Assembly (NCBI GenBank): GCA_030295235.1
Contig: AP026174.1
Coordinates: 1 to 34,886, forward strand
Source: Fistulifera solaris
Lineage: Eukaryota > Bacillariophyta > Bacillariophyceae > Naviculales > Stauroneidaceae
DNA: 34,886 bases
Direction: 5' to 3'
Shown here: positions 22,728-34,153 of the stretch, one piece after another
How the letters are laid out: each line of letters starts with the position of its first letter
Numbering within the stretch: the first letter of the stretch is position 1
Notes under the pieces: model-generated
Database searches by the model: none
What the model was told of the DNA's origin: nothing
Seen by the model: only the letters and a program-made list of their open reading frames with translations
Position numbers and translations under genes: made by a program

Positions 22728-23145
22728 ATTTTCTTCTTTTGTAAGGGTAAAGTATGATAAAGAGTGAGGTTGAAGGATAATAGGGATACAAAGTGATGAT
22801 GCGAGAAAGTGTTGTTTGCAAAAGTGATGGGTTTTCGAGATGATTCGTGACTGTTTGACTTGACGCAATCAAAAGGTGTCAAGCGGAAATGTCGCACTGA
22901 TGAACCTACAACGAACCGACCATCTGGTGCGACTGTGAGGAAAAGTGTAGTTTGAGTGTTTCTGGATCTTCTGTGCGATGATTTCTACTTGTGACGTAAG
23001 ACGTAAGCAACGAACGTGTTCGTCGCGTTTCGAGAAAGCCGACGTCCGCGACGTTTTTCTCACCATGTCGTTCGATCTCGTCGCTTCTCGTTCTCGCAAC
23101 AACACTGTTTTCTTTATCATCAAGAAGAAACTGTTTTATTTCAAA
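22728..23145. promoter_or_regulatory. Divergent promoter region, patatin and PGAM genes
   Basis: 418 bp between two diverging start codons, so both promoters must lie here or overlap. A TGACGTAA word (22992-22999) matches the core of a bZIP/CRE site. One such word is expected by chance at low frequency, so binding is not shown. Confidence 0.4.
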
Positions 23146-25726
23146 ATGCGGCATTATATTGATATTTTCTGTATCTTGGTACTCTCAACGGGCAAATATG
23201 GCACTGTAGCCTTTCAAAGACCCTTTGGGTCGCTCGAACACGCGCTGTTGCGCGTCAAGCTTCGACAGACACAGAAAGTCGAAGCAATGCAAGCGACGAT
23301 CTTTCTCGACCTATTTCCAACGGATACTCCATGTCGATGTCAGGCAATTATCAAAACAGTCTGCAAGAGAAAGGGAAACTACTAAGAAAGTTGTTCGGTC
23401 GTCGGCCCTTGGAATTAGACGACGATGACGGATACAACTCGATGCGCAGCGAATCTTCCAAAATGATTACAGTCCTAAAAGCATCAACAATGTTATCTTT
23501 CCGAAACCGAGAGTCGAGCCGGGAACACTAATACTCGTTCGTCACGGAGAATCACTGTGGAATGCGAATGCTACGTTCACTGGATGGGCTGATCCGGGTC
23601 TGTCAGAGCGAGGTCGTCGGGAAGTCGAACATGCGGCGCGTTTATTACTAGAAGGTGGATACGAAATCGATATTGTCTTTACTTCCCGACTCAAACGGGC
23701 AATCATGTCGTCGTGGATCATGCTACAAGAAATGGAACAAATCTACAAGCCGGTTTTAAAACGTGGCGATTGAATGAACGCATGTACGGAGCATTGACTG
23801 GATTGTGCAAATTCGAGACGGCGGAACGGTTGGGTGCAGATCTAGTACAAGAATGGCGAGGATCCTTGCGTACACGACCTCCTCCGTTGACACCCAACGA
23901 CGAGTATTGGCCCGGTCGTGATCGGAAATATGCGGATTTGTCGCTGGAGCAAATTCCCATGACCGAATCGCTTTTGGATTGTATGGAGCGAACGGCGCCT
24001 GTCTGGGAAGATAAAATCAAGTACGAATTGCGCCATGGGCGAAATGTCATGGTAGTGGGACACGCAAACACCTTGCGTGGTTTAGTAAAGACAATTGATG
24101 GGATTTCGGATGAAGATATTCAAATGGTTTCGATTCCGACCGGCATTCCCATCATTTACAAATTCGATCGTGATTTAAAGCCAATTCCTCCTTCCGCCGA
24201 AAAGTCGACCGTGAGTCAAGTGCATATGAAGGGTTTATTTCTGGAAAACCCGGATTGCTGAAAGAAGCTCTCAAACGTGAAGAGGGTGGGCGAATCAAGT
24301 CCCTGGATACAACAATACACTGGCGCTGAGCTCAAGCCAAATGTCGGTACCTTTGACGTCTCTCGAGCGAAGTCTGTTGAAGTTGCGTGCAGAGCGAGAG
24401 CTAGGTGAGTGGGCAGGGCAGTTTATTGATCCAAACGCAGCTCCCGAAGACGATGGGAGTGACGGCAACAACGGAAAGCCTATGCAATTTATCGAAGATC
24501 AAATCTGGTCAGACGGATTGCAGGCATTGGAGCGCGGAGACCAATTTGACCCAGACCTTCCACGTTCAAAGATGATGGTAGTATGGAATTTTCGCAAGGT
24601 GATGATGATGACGACGACGAATCGCCTGTTTCTCCATACGTTATCTCGAGTAAGCCGTGCGTGACTTCGGTGCCCAGCCAAGTGTTGGTGCCGGAATGGG
24701 AAAGACGCCCGTTCGACGCGATCCAGTTATTGTTATCATTCGACATGGCAAGACGGGTCACAACTTGCTCGGACTATTCACGGGATGGGACGATGTCGCG
24801 TAAGTATGCGGTTGTGCGTTTGTTCGTGGATCCGACTGAACTCACAATTTGCCGCATAGACTTGCCCAAGACGGAATCGAAGAAGCCAAAGACGCTGGTC
24901 GGCTGCTAAAAAGTACGGATTTGAATTCGATGTGGTTTATACTTCGTGGCTTTCACGAGCGATCGAAACGGCGTGGCATGTGCTTTCGGAAATGGATTGT
25001 TTATGGCTCCCTATCATTAAAACTTGGCGACTGAATGAGCGAATGTATGGAGAGCTCACCGGACTTTCGAAACAAATGGTAAAGCAGCGTCATGGCGAAA
25101 CGCAGTTCAAAGCATGGCGACGAGGCTATAAAACACCACCGCCAAAGGTCTCTTCGTTTTCTCCTCATTATCCTGGCAACGACCCTCGCTATTCGAAATA
25201 CTTGTCTGATCTGCGATATTCTGTGCGCGAGTCCCTCATCCGAAGTATTGAGAAGGAAGACCGACACTTGCTCGCAAACTTCCCAAATCGGAATCGCTGA
25301 AAGATTGCATGGACCGGACAATACCCTTTTCACGGAGTGCATCACGATGCCGCAAACAGATTGACCAGGGAAGCGTGTTTTTTAATTTCCAGTAGCGAGA
25401 ATGCTATTCGGGGCTTGTTGATGCATCTTTGTGATATACCGGAGGATAAGATTGTTGAGCTAGAAATTCCGAACGGTCTTCCGATCATTTTCGATGTCAA
25501 GTCGAAATGCGTAAAGCTTCTTGACGATGGTAGCGGTCGTGATCCTTTGGAAGTGCACAATTTTGGTAAAGCGGCAAGCTACCTGTTCCGACCTTGTCTC
25601 AACGAAGATGGATCACCGGATGAGGAGTGCATGATATCCGTCGACGATGATTTTTCGCTGACTGCAGAAGAGCAAGAAGTTATAAATTCAATTAAGAATC
25701 CGGTCGCAGCCGTACAGGGAAAGTAA
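23146..25726 (+). CDS. Plastid-targeted double-domain phosphoglycerate mutase
   Basis: ATG 23146 starts a signal peptide (RHYIDIFCILVLSTGKYGTVA) followed by FQRP, an A|F plastid junction. Domain 1 (about 23525-24230) is a cofactor-dependent phosphoglycerate mutase: LILVRHGESLWNANATFTGW with RHG at 23540-23548, LNERMYGALTG, and VVGHANTLRG with the second His at 24061-24063. A linker (LEKPGLLKEALKREE; VPLTSLERSLLKLRAER) leads to domain 2 (about 24715-25540): IRHGKTGHN, TGWDDVA, LNERMYGELTG, but ISSSENAIRG in place of GHxNxLRG, so the second His is a Ser. A 60-bp intron lies at 24800-24859. Stop at 25724-25726. It interconverts 3- and 2-phosphoglycerate; domain 2 is probably not a normal mutase. 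Frameshifts occur near 23300, 23470, A run 23758-23761, 24245, 24290, 24580, 24700, 25270 and 25370. Confidence 0.88.
24800..24859 (+). other. Intron in PGAM domain 2
   Basis: 60 bp, GC|GTAAGT..GCATAG|A. Splicing joins TGWDDVA to LAQDGIEEAK, the expected mutase sequence. Confidence 0.85.
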
Positions 25727-25769
25727 ACTATGCAACAATTCGCTTTATGGGACGAAATTATAATCTGTA

Positions 25770-26901
25770 TTATTTATCAACTATATTCTTCTTTATAACT
25801 AAGCCGCGCAAATCGCATGGCAAAGCATCGTTAGTGAAAAGCTCACTGACAATAATCTTGGATCGATCGTATTCCACGCCATCGTGATCAACAATAATCT
25901 TATTGTCCGTCAAGAAGTCTACGAAAGCTCGCCAACGCTCCATTGTCATGGTACCCCAGCTTCCTGTCTTGCTTAAAATAGCGGGTGCAATAGCCTGCGC
26001 CGACGCCATGACAAATTCCTTGTCTTTCAGCGATGGGTGTCCACAGGCGCATAACGCTTTGCTCCCCGAACCGGATCCGACGCCGCAATTTTATATCCAC
26101 GCTCGGTAGCAGCCAAGAAGGCCTTGACCTTGTCCATGTGGTCGAGATAGTATCAGGGCGGCAAAACAAGATCGGCGCATATCCGTACGCAACATTATAA
26201 TCATCCCAGCTGAACTCGTTCAATTTCTGTCCAGCACGAGCCGCTAAGAGACCCTCCCAATGAGAAAAGATCCAAGCTGAATCCGAAAGACCGCGTTCGA
26301 GAAAACTAGCAACAACACTTCCAGCTTCAAAGATTTCAGGCACAGCGTAGCCATGGCCTGGAAGTGGCTGAAAAATTACTTTGCTACCGTCGCCCCTGCA
26401 TTATTTACCATGGTACGAACCATGGCATCCGAAAACGGCCCCAATGTGAAGCGAAACGTCGACCTTGTAATTTCGCCGGAGTGTCGATTCCAGAACTTTG
26501 AAGAGTGCAAATAGCAGACGTCGAGCCTTGCAGGAGAGCCGCAACCGCCACAAGGCGCGACATTTGTTGCGTGGAAGTTGTGGCAAACGAAACGACAGTT
26601 TCAGAAGCCCCAACTGCGAATGTTGCTGTGCCAGCGGCTACCCGACGGGGCGGCGTAACAGCTCCTTCATTCTCGTTAGGAGGAACGAGCGTTACATTAA
26701 GCCCTGCTGCGGTGTAAAACCTTCTTGCAAAGCAACATACATGCCAACATGGTTCGTATTGGGCGTCCAGTCTAGTGCGACTGTGATTTTCCCCTTCGCA
26801 ATGTCACACATTGATAAGTTTTCGGACGAATGATGATCGGCAGCGTTGATAACTTTGAACGGATGAGCGACGGCAATCAGCGGACTGGCAAGATGAAACA
26901 T
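25770..26901 (-). CDS. NMT1/THI5-like substrate-binding protein (frameshifted)
   Basis: Minus strand, ATG 26901 to stop 25770-25772, about 375 residues. The N-terminus (MFHLASPLIAVA|HPF) looks like a signal peptide; an upstream extension is open but lacks an ATG. KITVALDWTPNTNHVGMYVA is the first strand and ligand loop of the SsuA/THI5 family. FAVGASETVVSF (about 26572-26612), AWIFSHWEGLLA, FSWDDYNVAYGYAP and the C-terminal WRAFVDFLTDNK follow in family order. Bacterial relatives bind pyrimidine thiamine precursors for an ABC transporter; fungal THI5 makes the pyrimidine itself. No CCCFC iron-site motif of fungal THI5 was seen, so ligand binding is more likely than synthesis. Frame switches near 26700, 26530, 26380, 26140 and 26040. 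The gene converges on PGAM with only 43 bp between stops. Confidence 0.8.
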
Positions 26902-27479
26902 GCAAAGCAAGTAGAAGGCCACAAAATAATGCAAAATAGGAAATCGAGGCCGAGGCCCAGACGTACCAAAATACCTTACAAAGCTATTTTCGAAGTCTCT
27001 AAGATGCTTCCCAGTTTACAGGCCATCAAATACGTAGTAATACTTATGAAAATAGACACCGTAGGAACCTTATGATTGCTCATGGCTCATGGTTCATAAT
27101 TCAAATCAAAATCAATCATTAATCATAAAGAATAATATTCTACATCATCAATCATCAATCATCGATCATCGTGCGTTATGAATGATGAAAGTACCCTACT
27201 GTAGTAGTAGATTAACCGGGACACCCGCAAAATTTTCGCGGTTACGCTTTCGCGGTGGCCGCAACGGCTCGTCAAGTCCTTTCGTATAACACGTTTCGCT
27301 CTACGAGACTTACGGTAAAGTTAAAGGACAATAATCAAGGCCCGAAGGGTTTCATTAGTCAAAGAAAAATGTTCACTTCGTCGTAGCGGTAATGATTCAA
27401 TTATCTATCACTCAAGTTGATCTACGTTGCGAAGAAATCCTTTAAGGCGAAACCACCTTCGAAACGTCATCATCGCTAA
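26902..27479. other. AT-rich gap with ATC/AAT-rich runs
   Basis: Contains AATCAT/ATCATC-rich sequence (about 27080-27180). No gene is supported. It marks the transition from gene-dense to subtelomeric sequence. Confidence 0.4.
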
Positions 27480-27499
27480 GTATGCCTCACTTCGCCGCA

Positions 27500-27660
27500 C
27501 ATCCCCTCTATCCCCTTTTATCCCTAAATTCTTTAGTTTATCCCCTCTCATCGCCGGAATCCCTCTCATCGCCGGAATTCCCCTCTCTCCCCTCTTATCG
27601 CAGCGATTCCCCTCTCTCCCCTCTCATCGCAGCGATTCCCATCTCTCCCAGAATTTCACT
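27500..27660. repeat. CCCTCTC/ATCGC minisatellite
   Basis: Degenerate tandem units such as CCCCTCTCATCGCAGCGATT and CCCTCTCATCGCCGGAAT, with strong C/T bias on this strand. About six to seven units. Confidence 0.75.
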
Positions 27661-29206
27661 TTAGCTAATCTATATCGTTTGTATTGGAGGACAGTAACAG
27701 GTGTTTGCGGAGAGGGAAAGAACCGCGCAGCGAGGATCTCCCCAAACCCCAACTTAGTACTAGGCTTAGTTCTACGCGGCTAAGGTGCAATCGTTAGGTT
27801 TCGCACCCCTGGGTAGGGTCAAGGATGGGGAACACCTCTTCTTACGCACGTCCGCTGCTAAAAGGGGCCGGTGATAGAGCAGTCCTTTGACAAAAGGCAA
27901 AAGAGTTAAGTTGGGTGTCGGCTATTGTAATTGCCTTAGGAGTGAAAGTAGAAGAAGTGGGATGAAATTTTGTCGATATTTTGCGATGAATAGTTTTCGA
28001 CAAGACGAATTACAAATAGCTAAAGCGGTAGCTACGACACGTGAATCGACTATTTCGCAAATGTATTGGAACAATCGTTTGATTATTGATACAATGAGAA
28101 CGATAAGCGAGCGCAAAATGATACGCTTTCGACTTTATCAATTTTGTCGAATTTGGCGACCGACGTTCGAATATTGAAATCTAAGAAAGCGCTACGATTT
28201 GACAAGCACAGACCCAATCAAAGCTTTTAAAATTCATGTTAAAGTTATTGTACGATTTCTGTGCCGAAATCGCGTCTCTAATGCTTGCATTTGAAGAATC
28301 GAAATTTTCGGTCGGTCAACGAACGTACCTTTGATTCTCTTTCTTTGACTTTCAAACGCACTATTTTGATCAATCATAACAAGACAGCAGTCGACCTTAA
28401 ATAGCAGTAGTTACATATGAGCCGAGAATATGAATTGTTTTTCGATACGGCTTCGCAAGGGCCTCAAACATCCCTTCTTTTCGACGGAAAATGCGGCATG
28501 TACTTTGAAAGCCCGCTGCACAGTCATTTTGAATAAATCCGCGCGTTTCTTCGTAGAGCCTCGTAGGAATAAATAGTATTTGACAGCAGTGTCTTTATAT
28601 AATTGAAAAGTAAATGTCGAATGAAGTAAATGACGGCCTCCGATGTCATGGTTGATTGTTGTCGTTTTGAGAAAAGGATTCCGAAACGGACACGACTGAC
28701 GCGTGTAATCAAACACCACCCTGCGACATTAAACGATTTTTGACAGTGCAAAATCAGTACAATCCTACGGGTCTAGGTACGTTAATTGCTATAGTAAATT
28801 CTCAAGACCAGAAATAACAAATTCTGCACAGATAATGGCCGATTGACTGCAACAACTGTGGATATCTTTCGGAATAAGTACAACAATTACTACAGTTCAA
28901 CGCTTTGACAACTTGAACTAGCTGAGAAGATTGAAGTGTGAATTATATTAGTCGTAATAAGCAAAGCACTTAGTGATTTACTACAAATAAAGTGTTAGAA
29001 TCTTGCTGGTCCTCGGTGAAGGGCTATTCATGATCTGTGAGCACGCATTTTGACCGGAATATCAGATATTCTTTTGAAAAGTGATGAGGCACTCCTTCCC
29101 ACAATTTGTGCTTGACCACAGGTTGTAATCGTTCGACAATAGTGCTTTCTTGCTCCTTGCTTTCTGCTTGTTGCTTCTACCTTTTATTGCTTTCCTTCAT
29201 CTCAAG
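27661..29206. other. Subtelomeric stretch, no recognised gene
   Basis: About 1.5 kb. A 96-residue plus-strand ORF (27887-28177) contains SFRQDELQIAKAVATTREST but matches nothing I know; other ORFs are shorter. No tRNA, repeat array or motif was recognised. It could hold remains of old elements. Confidence 0.35.
27887..28177 (+). CDS. Unrecognised short ORF
   Basis: 96 codons with a charged helical composition in the second half (DELQIAKAVATTREST, MRTISERKMIRFRLYQF). It has no known motif, sits in a gene-poor subtelomere and may be a fragment or chance. Confidence 0.15.
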   Translation: MTKGKRVKLGVGYCNCLRSESRRSGMKFCRYFAMNSFRQDELQIAKAVATTRESTISQMYWNNRLIIDTMRTISERKMIRFRLYQFCRIWRPTFEY

Positions 29207-32200
29207 ATGGACTACAGCTTTGAAGACCTTTTCAACGGTGACTACCCAACTCCTGACCGCGAGAATGTTACTGGCGGGATGGCTGGGACAGATGGGGCGG
29301 CTGGTCTGGCCCCGGCGACTGCAACTACTACGCTATGGACTTGGGCAGTGGAGATCATCCAACAGCTGAGATAGGTGCCCCAGCACCTGCTCCTTCCTTC
29401 TTGTGGTCGCCAACTGCTACTGGAACTGCACCCGTGACAACTCCAGCTTCTTCGTTGTTCCCAGCTCCTCCTCACGATGCTCATGGCGGATGGCAATGAT
29501 GACTTTGAAGAACTTCTTGTTGGTCCTCACGACTGATCAAACTCCTTTGCTCATTCCAACTCCTCCAATCAGAACTGCAACTGCATCTGCAGCGATGACA
29601 GCAACCAACAATGCTGTGGCTCTTATCGATGCAACTCGAGTCTGGGTGGTGGAGATCATTCTGGTGGACCAGCTCTGGTGACAAGTGAACTTCCAACTAT
29701 GGCTACAGTTGACTCTGGCTCTGACGACTCAGTTGGAACTTCCTCCAGCATCTATAAGCGTACTGCCACGGACTTGGACAACAACGGCTCAATCAGTTCC
29801 ACGAAACTGTCAACTTCGCCTCCCAAGCCATTCAACATGTTTTACTTCACGGAAGGTAAATTGAAGTGCCTTGCAAAACATTTGTCAAGGAAGATGCTCT
29901 TTTGAATGAAACTACCGCTGCCAATATCTTTGAACATGTTAGTGCAAACCACACCGGCTTCTCCTTTGATCAAGCTACTGCAGCGGAACTGGCAGACGAA
30001 ATGAAGATCTGGAAGACACAGGCGTTTGATATGAGGGACGCTTTCATCTGTCTTCACTGTGGAAAGGCGAACATTGATGCGATCAATCTTGACCCGAGTC
30101 CTGCAGGAAGATCTCGAGCAGAAACAGTGCCCCAGCCGCAAGCAGAGAAAAATAAAGCTTTCACGTTGGCCGAGAACGGCGAAGGAAGCTGTCTGCTCTA
30201 CCGCGAGTTCCCTCACACAAATCGCGGCGCAGCAAGGCGTTTGACTTTGCCGCGAGCGATCGAGATGATTGAGAAATATCGCTGTGGAGGGAGGAGACCA
30301 CACCGTATGTCACCCATCTTCAGCCTCTTGTGGATCTTTGCCATTGCTTGGGCTTGGATTTTGATACTAAGTTTCGAGAATTCATTGTTCCGCCGCGAAA
30401 GAGATTGATCAGACTATGGAGCCGAGCTTGAACTCATTCACAAATGGCTGGAAGAATGGATGAGAAAGAATCACACAGAGCTTCTTATCAAGATGATTGA
30501 TCCAAAGACACGCGTGCAAGCCTGATGACTTTTCCTGGGCTAGATGTGAGCGACCGACCTACGGTGCAACCTTTGTTCTCTATGAAAACATTGTTGATCT
30601 ACTCACGGAGTTAAAGCATTTCATTATGCTTCATGTGGCGAACAGGCTCATTTATCATCCGCTCGCATTTCTCGAATTCATCGAACCGAGTCCCAAGCCC
30701 AAGATCCACAGTTGTTTGTGTTGGAAATGCTGGCGGCATACCTTGAAGAAGATAGGGCTTTTCCACCGCAAACCGATGTTGAACTATACTGCATTGTTGG
30801 CTCCATGGTACTGACCAAGAAGAAACTTCGCTTCGAGACTGTGGAGAGGTGGCCTCCATGGTTTCGTGTCCTCCACATGTTGCGAGCAACGCGGATAAGC
30901 TCTTTTGCCGTGCAGCAAGACACAATGAGAGACAAGACAATGCGGTTTATTGCTGAGAGAGTGTGAGGTGCAAGGGTGCCCGCAATGCTTTCTGGATTGA
31001 TTAGTGCTACACGAGACATGTCGGCACGCAAAATTACAGCAAGGCGGCGGAGGCGGACGGCACAAACATCTACTACGGCAATACCTATCACAGAGACTTC
31101 TTTTCTGGTCTCCTACCTGCAGCTCTGGAGAAGTGCAAAGAAGCATTTGCTAGCATCTTCCGCGGGGAAGCTGGGCCTCTTTTCTGAACTGCTTCGAGCG
31201 GTTGTGGTCCATCACGTTGATGAGGCAACATTGTGGTTTACAATGCAGAATGGAGAGCAAACAATATCATCGGAGGATCTACAAATGAATGGCGATAGCG
31301 CTGAAACACGGACAGAGATGCTTCAGCAAGTGGCTGCATACCTTGATTTGGCATTTGACTGTTTGGTTTTGGAGTTGGAAGCCTTACGAAGTCAGACATC
31401 TGAAGTTGTCTGAAGTTCACTTTGCGCTGGGGCGGCCGAGTATGGTTTGGTGGTCAACAAGACTGTAAAACTTGTGTCAAAACAGGCTGCAGTGAAGCGA
31501 AAGGTCATGCATGTTCTGCCAACTGAAATGTGTCGTGTGTTTATCTTGTATCGGGCGGCACTTCAGCAGTTGAATCCTTTTGGCAACAATCTGCTACTAG
31601 CTCTTCCAAATAACGAAAACTCGCATTACAGCATGCGGCAAGCTGCTCGGACACTCTTTGATCTTGTAAACACACCCAGAAAGACGGAAATTCGGCAGGT
31701 GTTTTCAGCGTGGCACAATGTCTTGTTTGGCGAAGTCGATCACACCATTTTGACAGCAACTGAATCTGTGGCGAACCAGCATGGACATTCAGAGAACACA
31801 TGTCGAGCGATATCATACAAAGTTGCAAAGCGCAGGCATCAAGCTGATTCGGATCTTTCAAATGTCACTTGGGCGTACCACTCTGCTACAAAAGGCGGCC
31901 GTCGACAGTGGCGACATCTGAGGGACCGGCAGCGATACGGACCAGGTTTCCAGTTCCTGGACATCACACAGCGACAAATGGTGGAGATGGTTCTAAGCGG
32001 TACCACGGCCATGTCGGTACCCCTGCGGAAGTGGTAAATCACTTGCATGGCTTGGGCCACTTTTGGCGGCGTGGTTCTCCAACAAGCCGTTGAACACAAT
32101 CATTGCTCTTTCACCCTACAAGTTACTGAACAAACATCACATTGCATCGGCTGAGGCCCGTTTGGCAAACACATCAGTTCGGATAGGAAATGCAGGCTTG

Positions 32201-33140
32201 GCGTTTCAGTGGCACAGATGCGCTGCTCAAATCAAAGCGATCACAAACTAGGAAAGCTTGACGTTGTGTTTTGTTGCTGTCGGAGTTTGTGGAGCTCTTC
32301 AAGAACCACAAAAGCTGCCTCAAGGCGGACTTTTGCACAGCGATTGTTTTACTAGGATGAGGAGTACATACCATGCTTGTCCGAAGTCTCTTTTCGCAAT
32401 GAGTACAAAGAGCTTCAAGAGATCGGAGCGCTAGATATTCCAGTGATAACTCTTTCGGGACGCTGGACTTTGCGCTCATTGATCCAGTGTTCGCATTTTT
32501 AACCTCAACAAAGTGCCTCCTCGTAAAATTCTTCGTGGCGAGGTAATGGGAGAAGTAGATCAAGGCTTCACTGTGGACTACTAGGTGGTGGGCGACCTAG
32601 TGGCTAGCGCGAGCAATCTTGTCGTTAGCTGAGTCAAAGAACTAAACTCAGGAGTGTCAATGCATCATTTGCAATACAATCGGACTCGGCAGCACAGCTA
32701 GAAGAATGGCTCTTGCAACGTGGATTCACTCCATGCGTTATTACTGGTCATTCTGGCGATGAAGAGATCCAAGCGCCTTTCGACGATGGCGAATGGTGAA
32801 ATCAAATCTACATTACAACAACTTGTGGCTTGGTAGGAAACGAGAATCGCAAATGCGTGCATGTTCTTGTGGCTGGCAACATTTTTAGTATGAGCAACAT
32901 GATTCAGTCCTACAATCGAATCACGAAGGTCTCAGAGAACGTCGGATGGATCATTTCGGTACTGCTGGATCACAGTGATAACCCTTGAGCGCAACAAAGC
33001 ATCTGACGGACAAAGCTTTCAGTCTCTTTGTCAAATGGGGATCCTATCGGAGACACACCAAAATGGCTTTATGAGGACTTGTTCGAGCTTTGCGGTCTAA
33101 GGAAAAACCTTTACTGTGGGGTAAAGTGTAAGATTTCGAT
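29207..33140 (+). CDS. RecQ-like, telomere-linked-helicase-type protein (frameshifted)
   Basis: Coding sequence can be followed from ATG 29207 through many frames to about 32990-33140, over 1,200 residues. Order: Thr/Ala/Pro-rich N-terminus; a C2H2-like finger (LKCLxCKTFV ... NIFEHVSANH, about 29860-29955) and a second CxxC (FICLHCGK, about 30045); a long helical region; a segment VMHVLPTEMCRVFILYRAAL (about 31507) and NQHGHSENTCRAISY (about 31775-31818); FQFLDITQRQMVEMVLSG before a Walker A, GSGKSLAW (32027-32050); SPYKLLNKHHIASAEARL (motif Ia region); DEEY (32356-32367, motif II); IPVITLSGT (motif III, about 32435); then ITTTCGLVGNENRKCVHV and SMSNMIQSYNR (motif V/VI-like). This matches RecQ-like SF2 helicases with the N-terminal layout of fungal telomere-linked helicases. 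Transcription points to the telomere 1.2 kb away. More than ten frame breaks; some may be real decay. Confidence 0.7.
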
Positions 33141-33880
33141 CAATTTACGTTCTATTGGAATTAGTTTGAATATCATCGAAACAGTACTGCAATTTCAAAA
33201 GACAAACGTGATCGAAATGACAAATGACCAACCACCACAAACACTCAGCGCGAACCGCGAACAACAATAAACAAGCATCACCATTGCAATGCAAAGCTAT
33301 CGACAGTAATAAAATAGTCAATTTGTTATACTTTTCGTTGATTCTTTTTCTAGTAGCTTTATTTCGTTCTAATAGATCGTCCAAAGGGCGCCGCAGGCTA
33401 TAGGTGTATTAAACAAAGCTGTAAATCGCGTCAAAGTAGAAGCGCTGCTGTGGTGTCATCAAAGTGTCTTCGAGCTGCTTTACAGCTACTGCGGTTGCTC
33501 TTTGATGTATCTTCGTACCGATTCTTCCTTTTTATGACAATATAGTAGGTTCCTTGTTTGAATGGGTCGAAAGTCGTTTTACAACAAATAATCGCGTTTT
33601 CATTCAGAAAGAGCTGCTGTGGCGCACCTGGCTCACACCCAGCGTTTCCTCGTGAATGAATCGATATCTCGGTTTGCTTCTTTCAGATTCGTCTTTCCTG
33701 CATTTTTATATGATGTATACGAAGTTTGGGTTCGAAAGATTGATTTTTGTTATTTCACTGTACAGCGGCATCGCGCCATGGTCAACTTCGACCGTGCTTT
33801 GAACAGTCTTGAATTTCGTGCCCTGTGCTTTATGCGGCGATAATCTTTGGAAGTTGTCTATCGCGGCTGTCTTGTTACGT
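33141..33880. other. Subtelomeric stretch beyond the helicase gene
   Basis: No gene is supported. The 74-residue plus-strand ORF at 33619 has no motif. The exact helicase stop may lie at the start of this stretch. Confidence 0.35.
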
Positions 33881-33884
33881 TCGT

Positions 33885-33928
33885 TATTCGTTCGTTCGTT
33901 CGTTAGTTCGTTCGTTCGTTCGTTCGTT
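33885..33928. repeat. TTCG tetranucleotide microsatellite
   Basis: About ten TTCG units with a single TTAG variant. It is the reverse complement of the CGAA/GAAC run at 17679-17705. Confidence 0.85.
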
Positions 33929-34153
33929 TGGAATTTCTTGGAATGAAGTTTTGCTGGCGTCATGCCACAATTTTCGTTCTTCGATTATCTTTGGAATTAG
34001 TATGTCCGTCGTTCTTGCATTCTCTTTAAGTGATGGTTTTTGTTTTGATTATCAAAGGCGAAAACGCGCAACATAAACGACGATGGCGTGCATCCGTGTC
34101 AAATGACAATATCAGCACCATGAAAGAGCTACTGTCTCTCTTTTCTTTCTACA

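Noticed and set aside
22992-22999. TGACGTAA as a CO2/cAMP-response type bZIP site; ACGTCA words also at 10699 and 16025
   Set aside because: Six-base cores of this kind are expected many times in 35 kb and there is no clustering that exceeds chance; kept only as a note in the promoter entry.
27480-27670. C/T-rich repeats with regular spacing as a CRISPR array
   Set aside because: Units are contiguous and degenerate with no unique spacers, and the context is eukaryotic.
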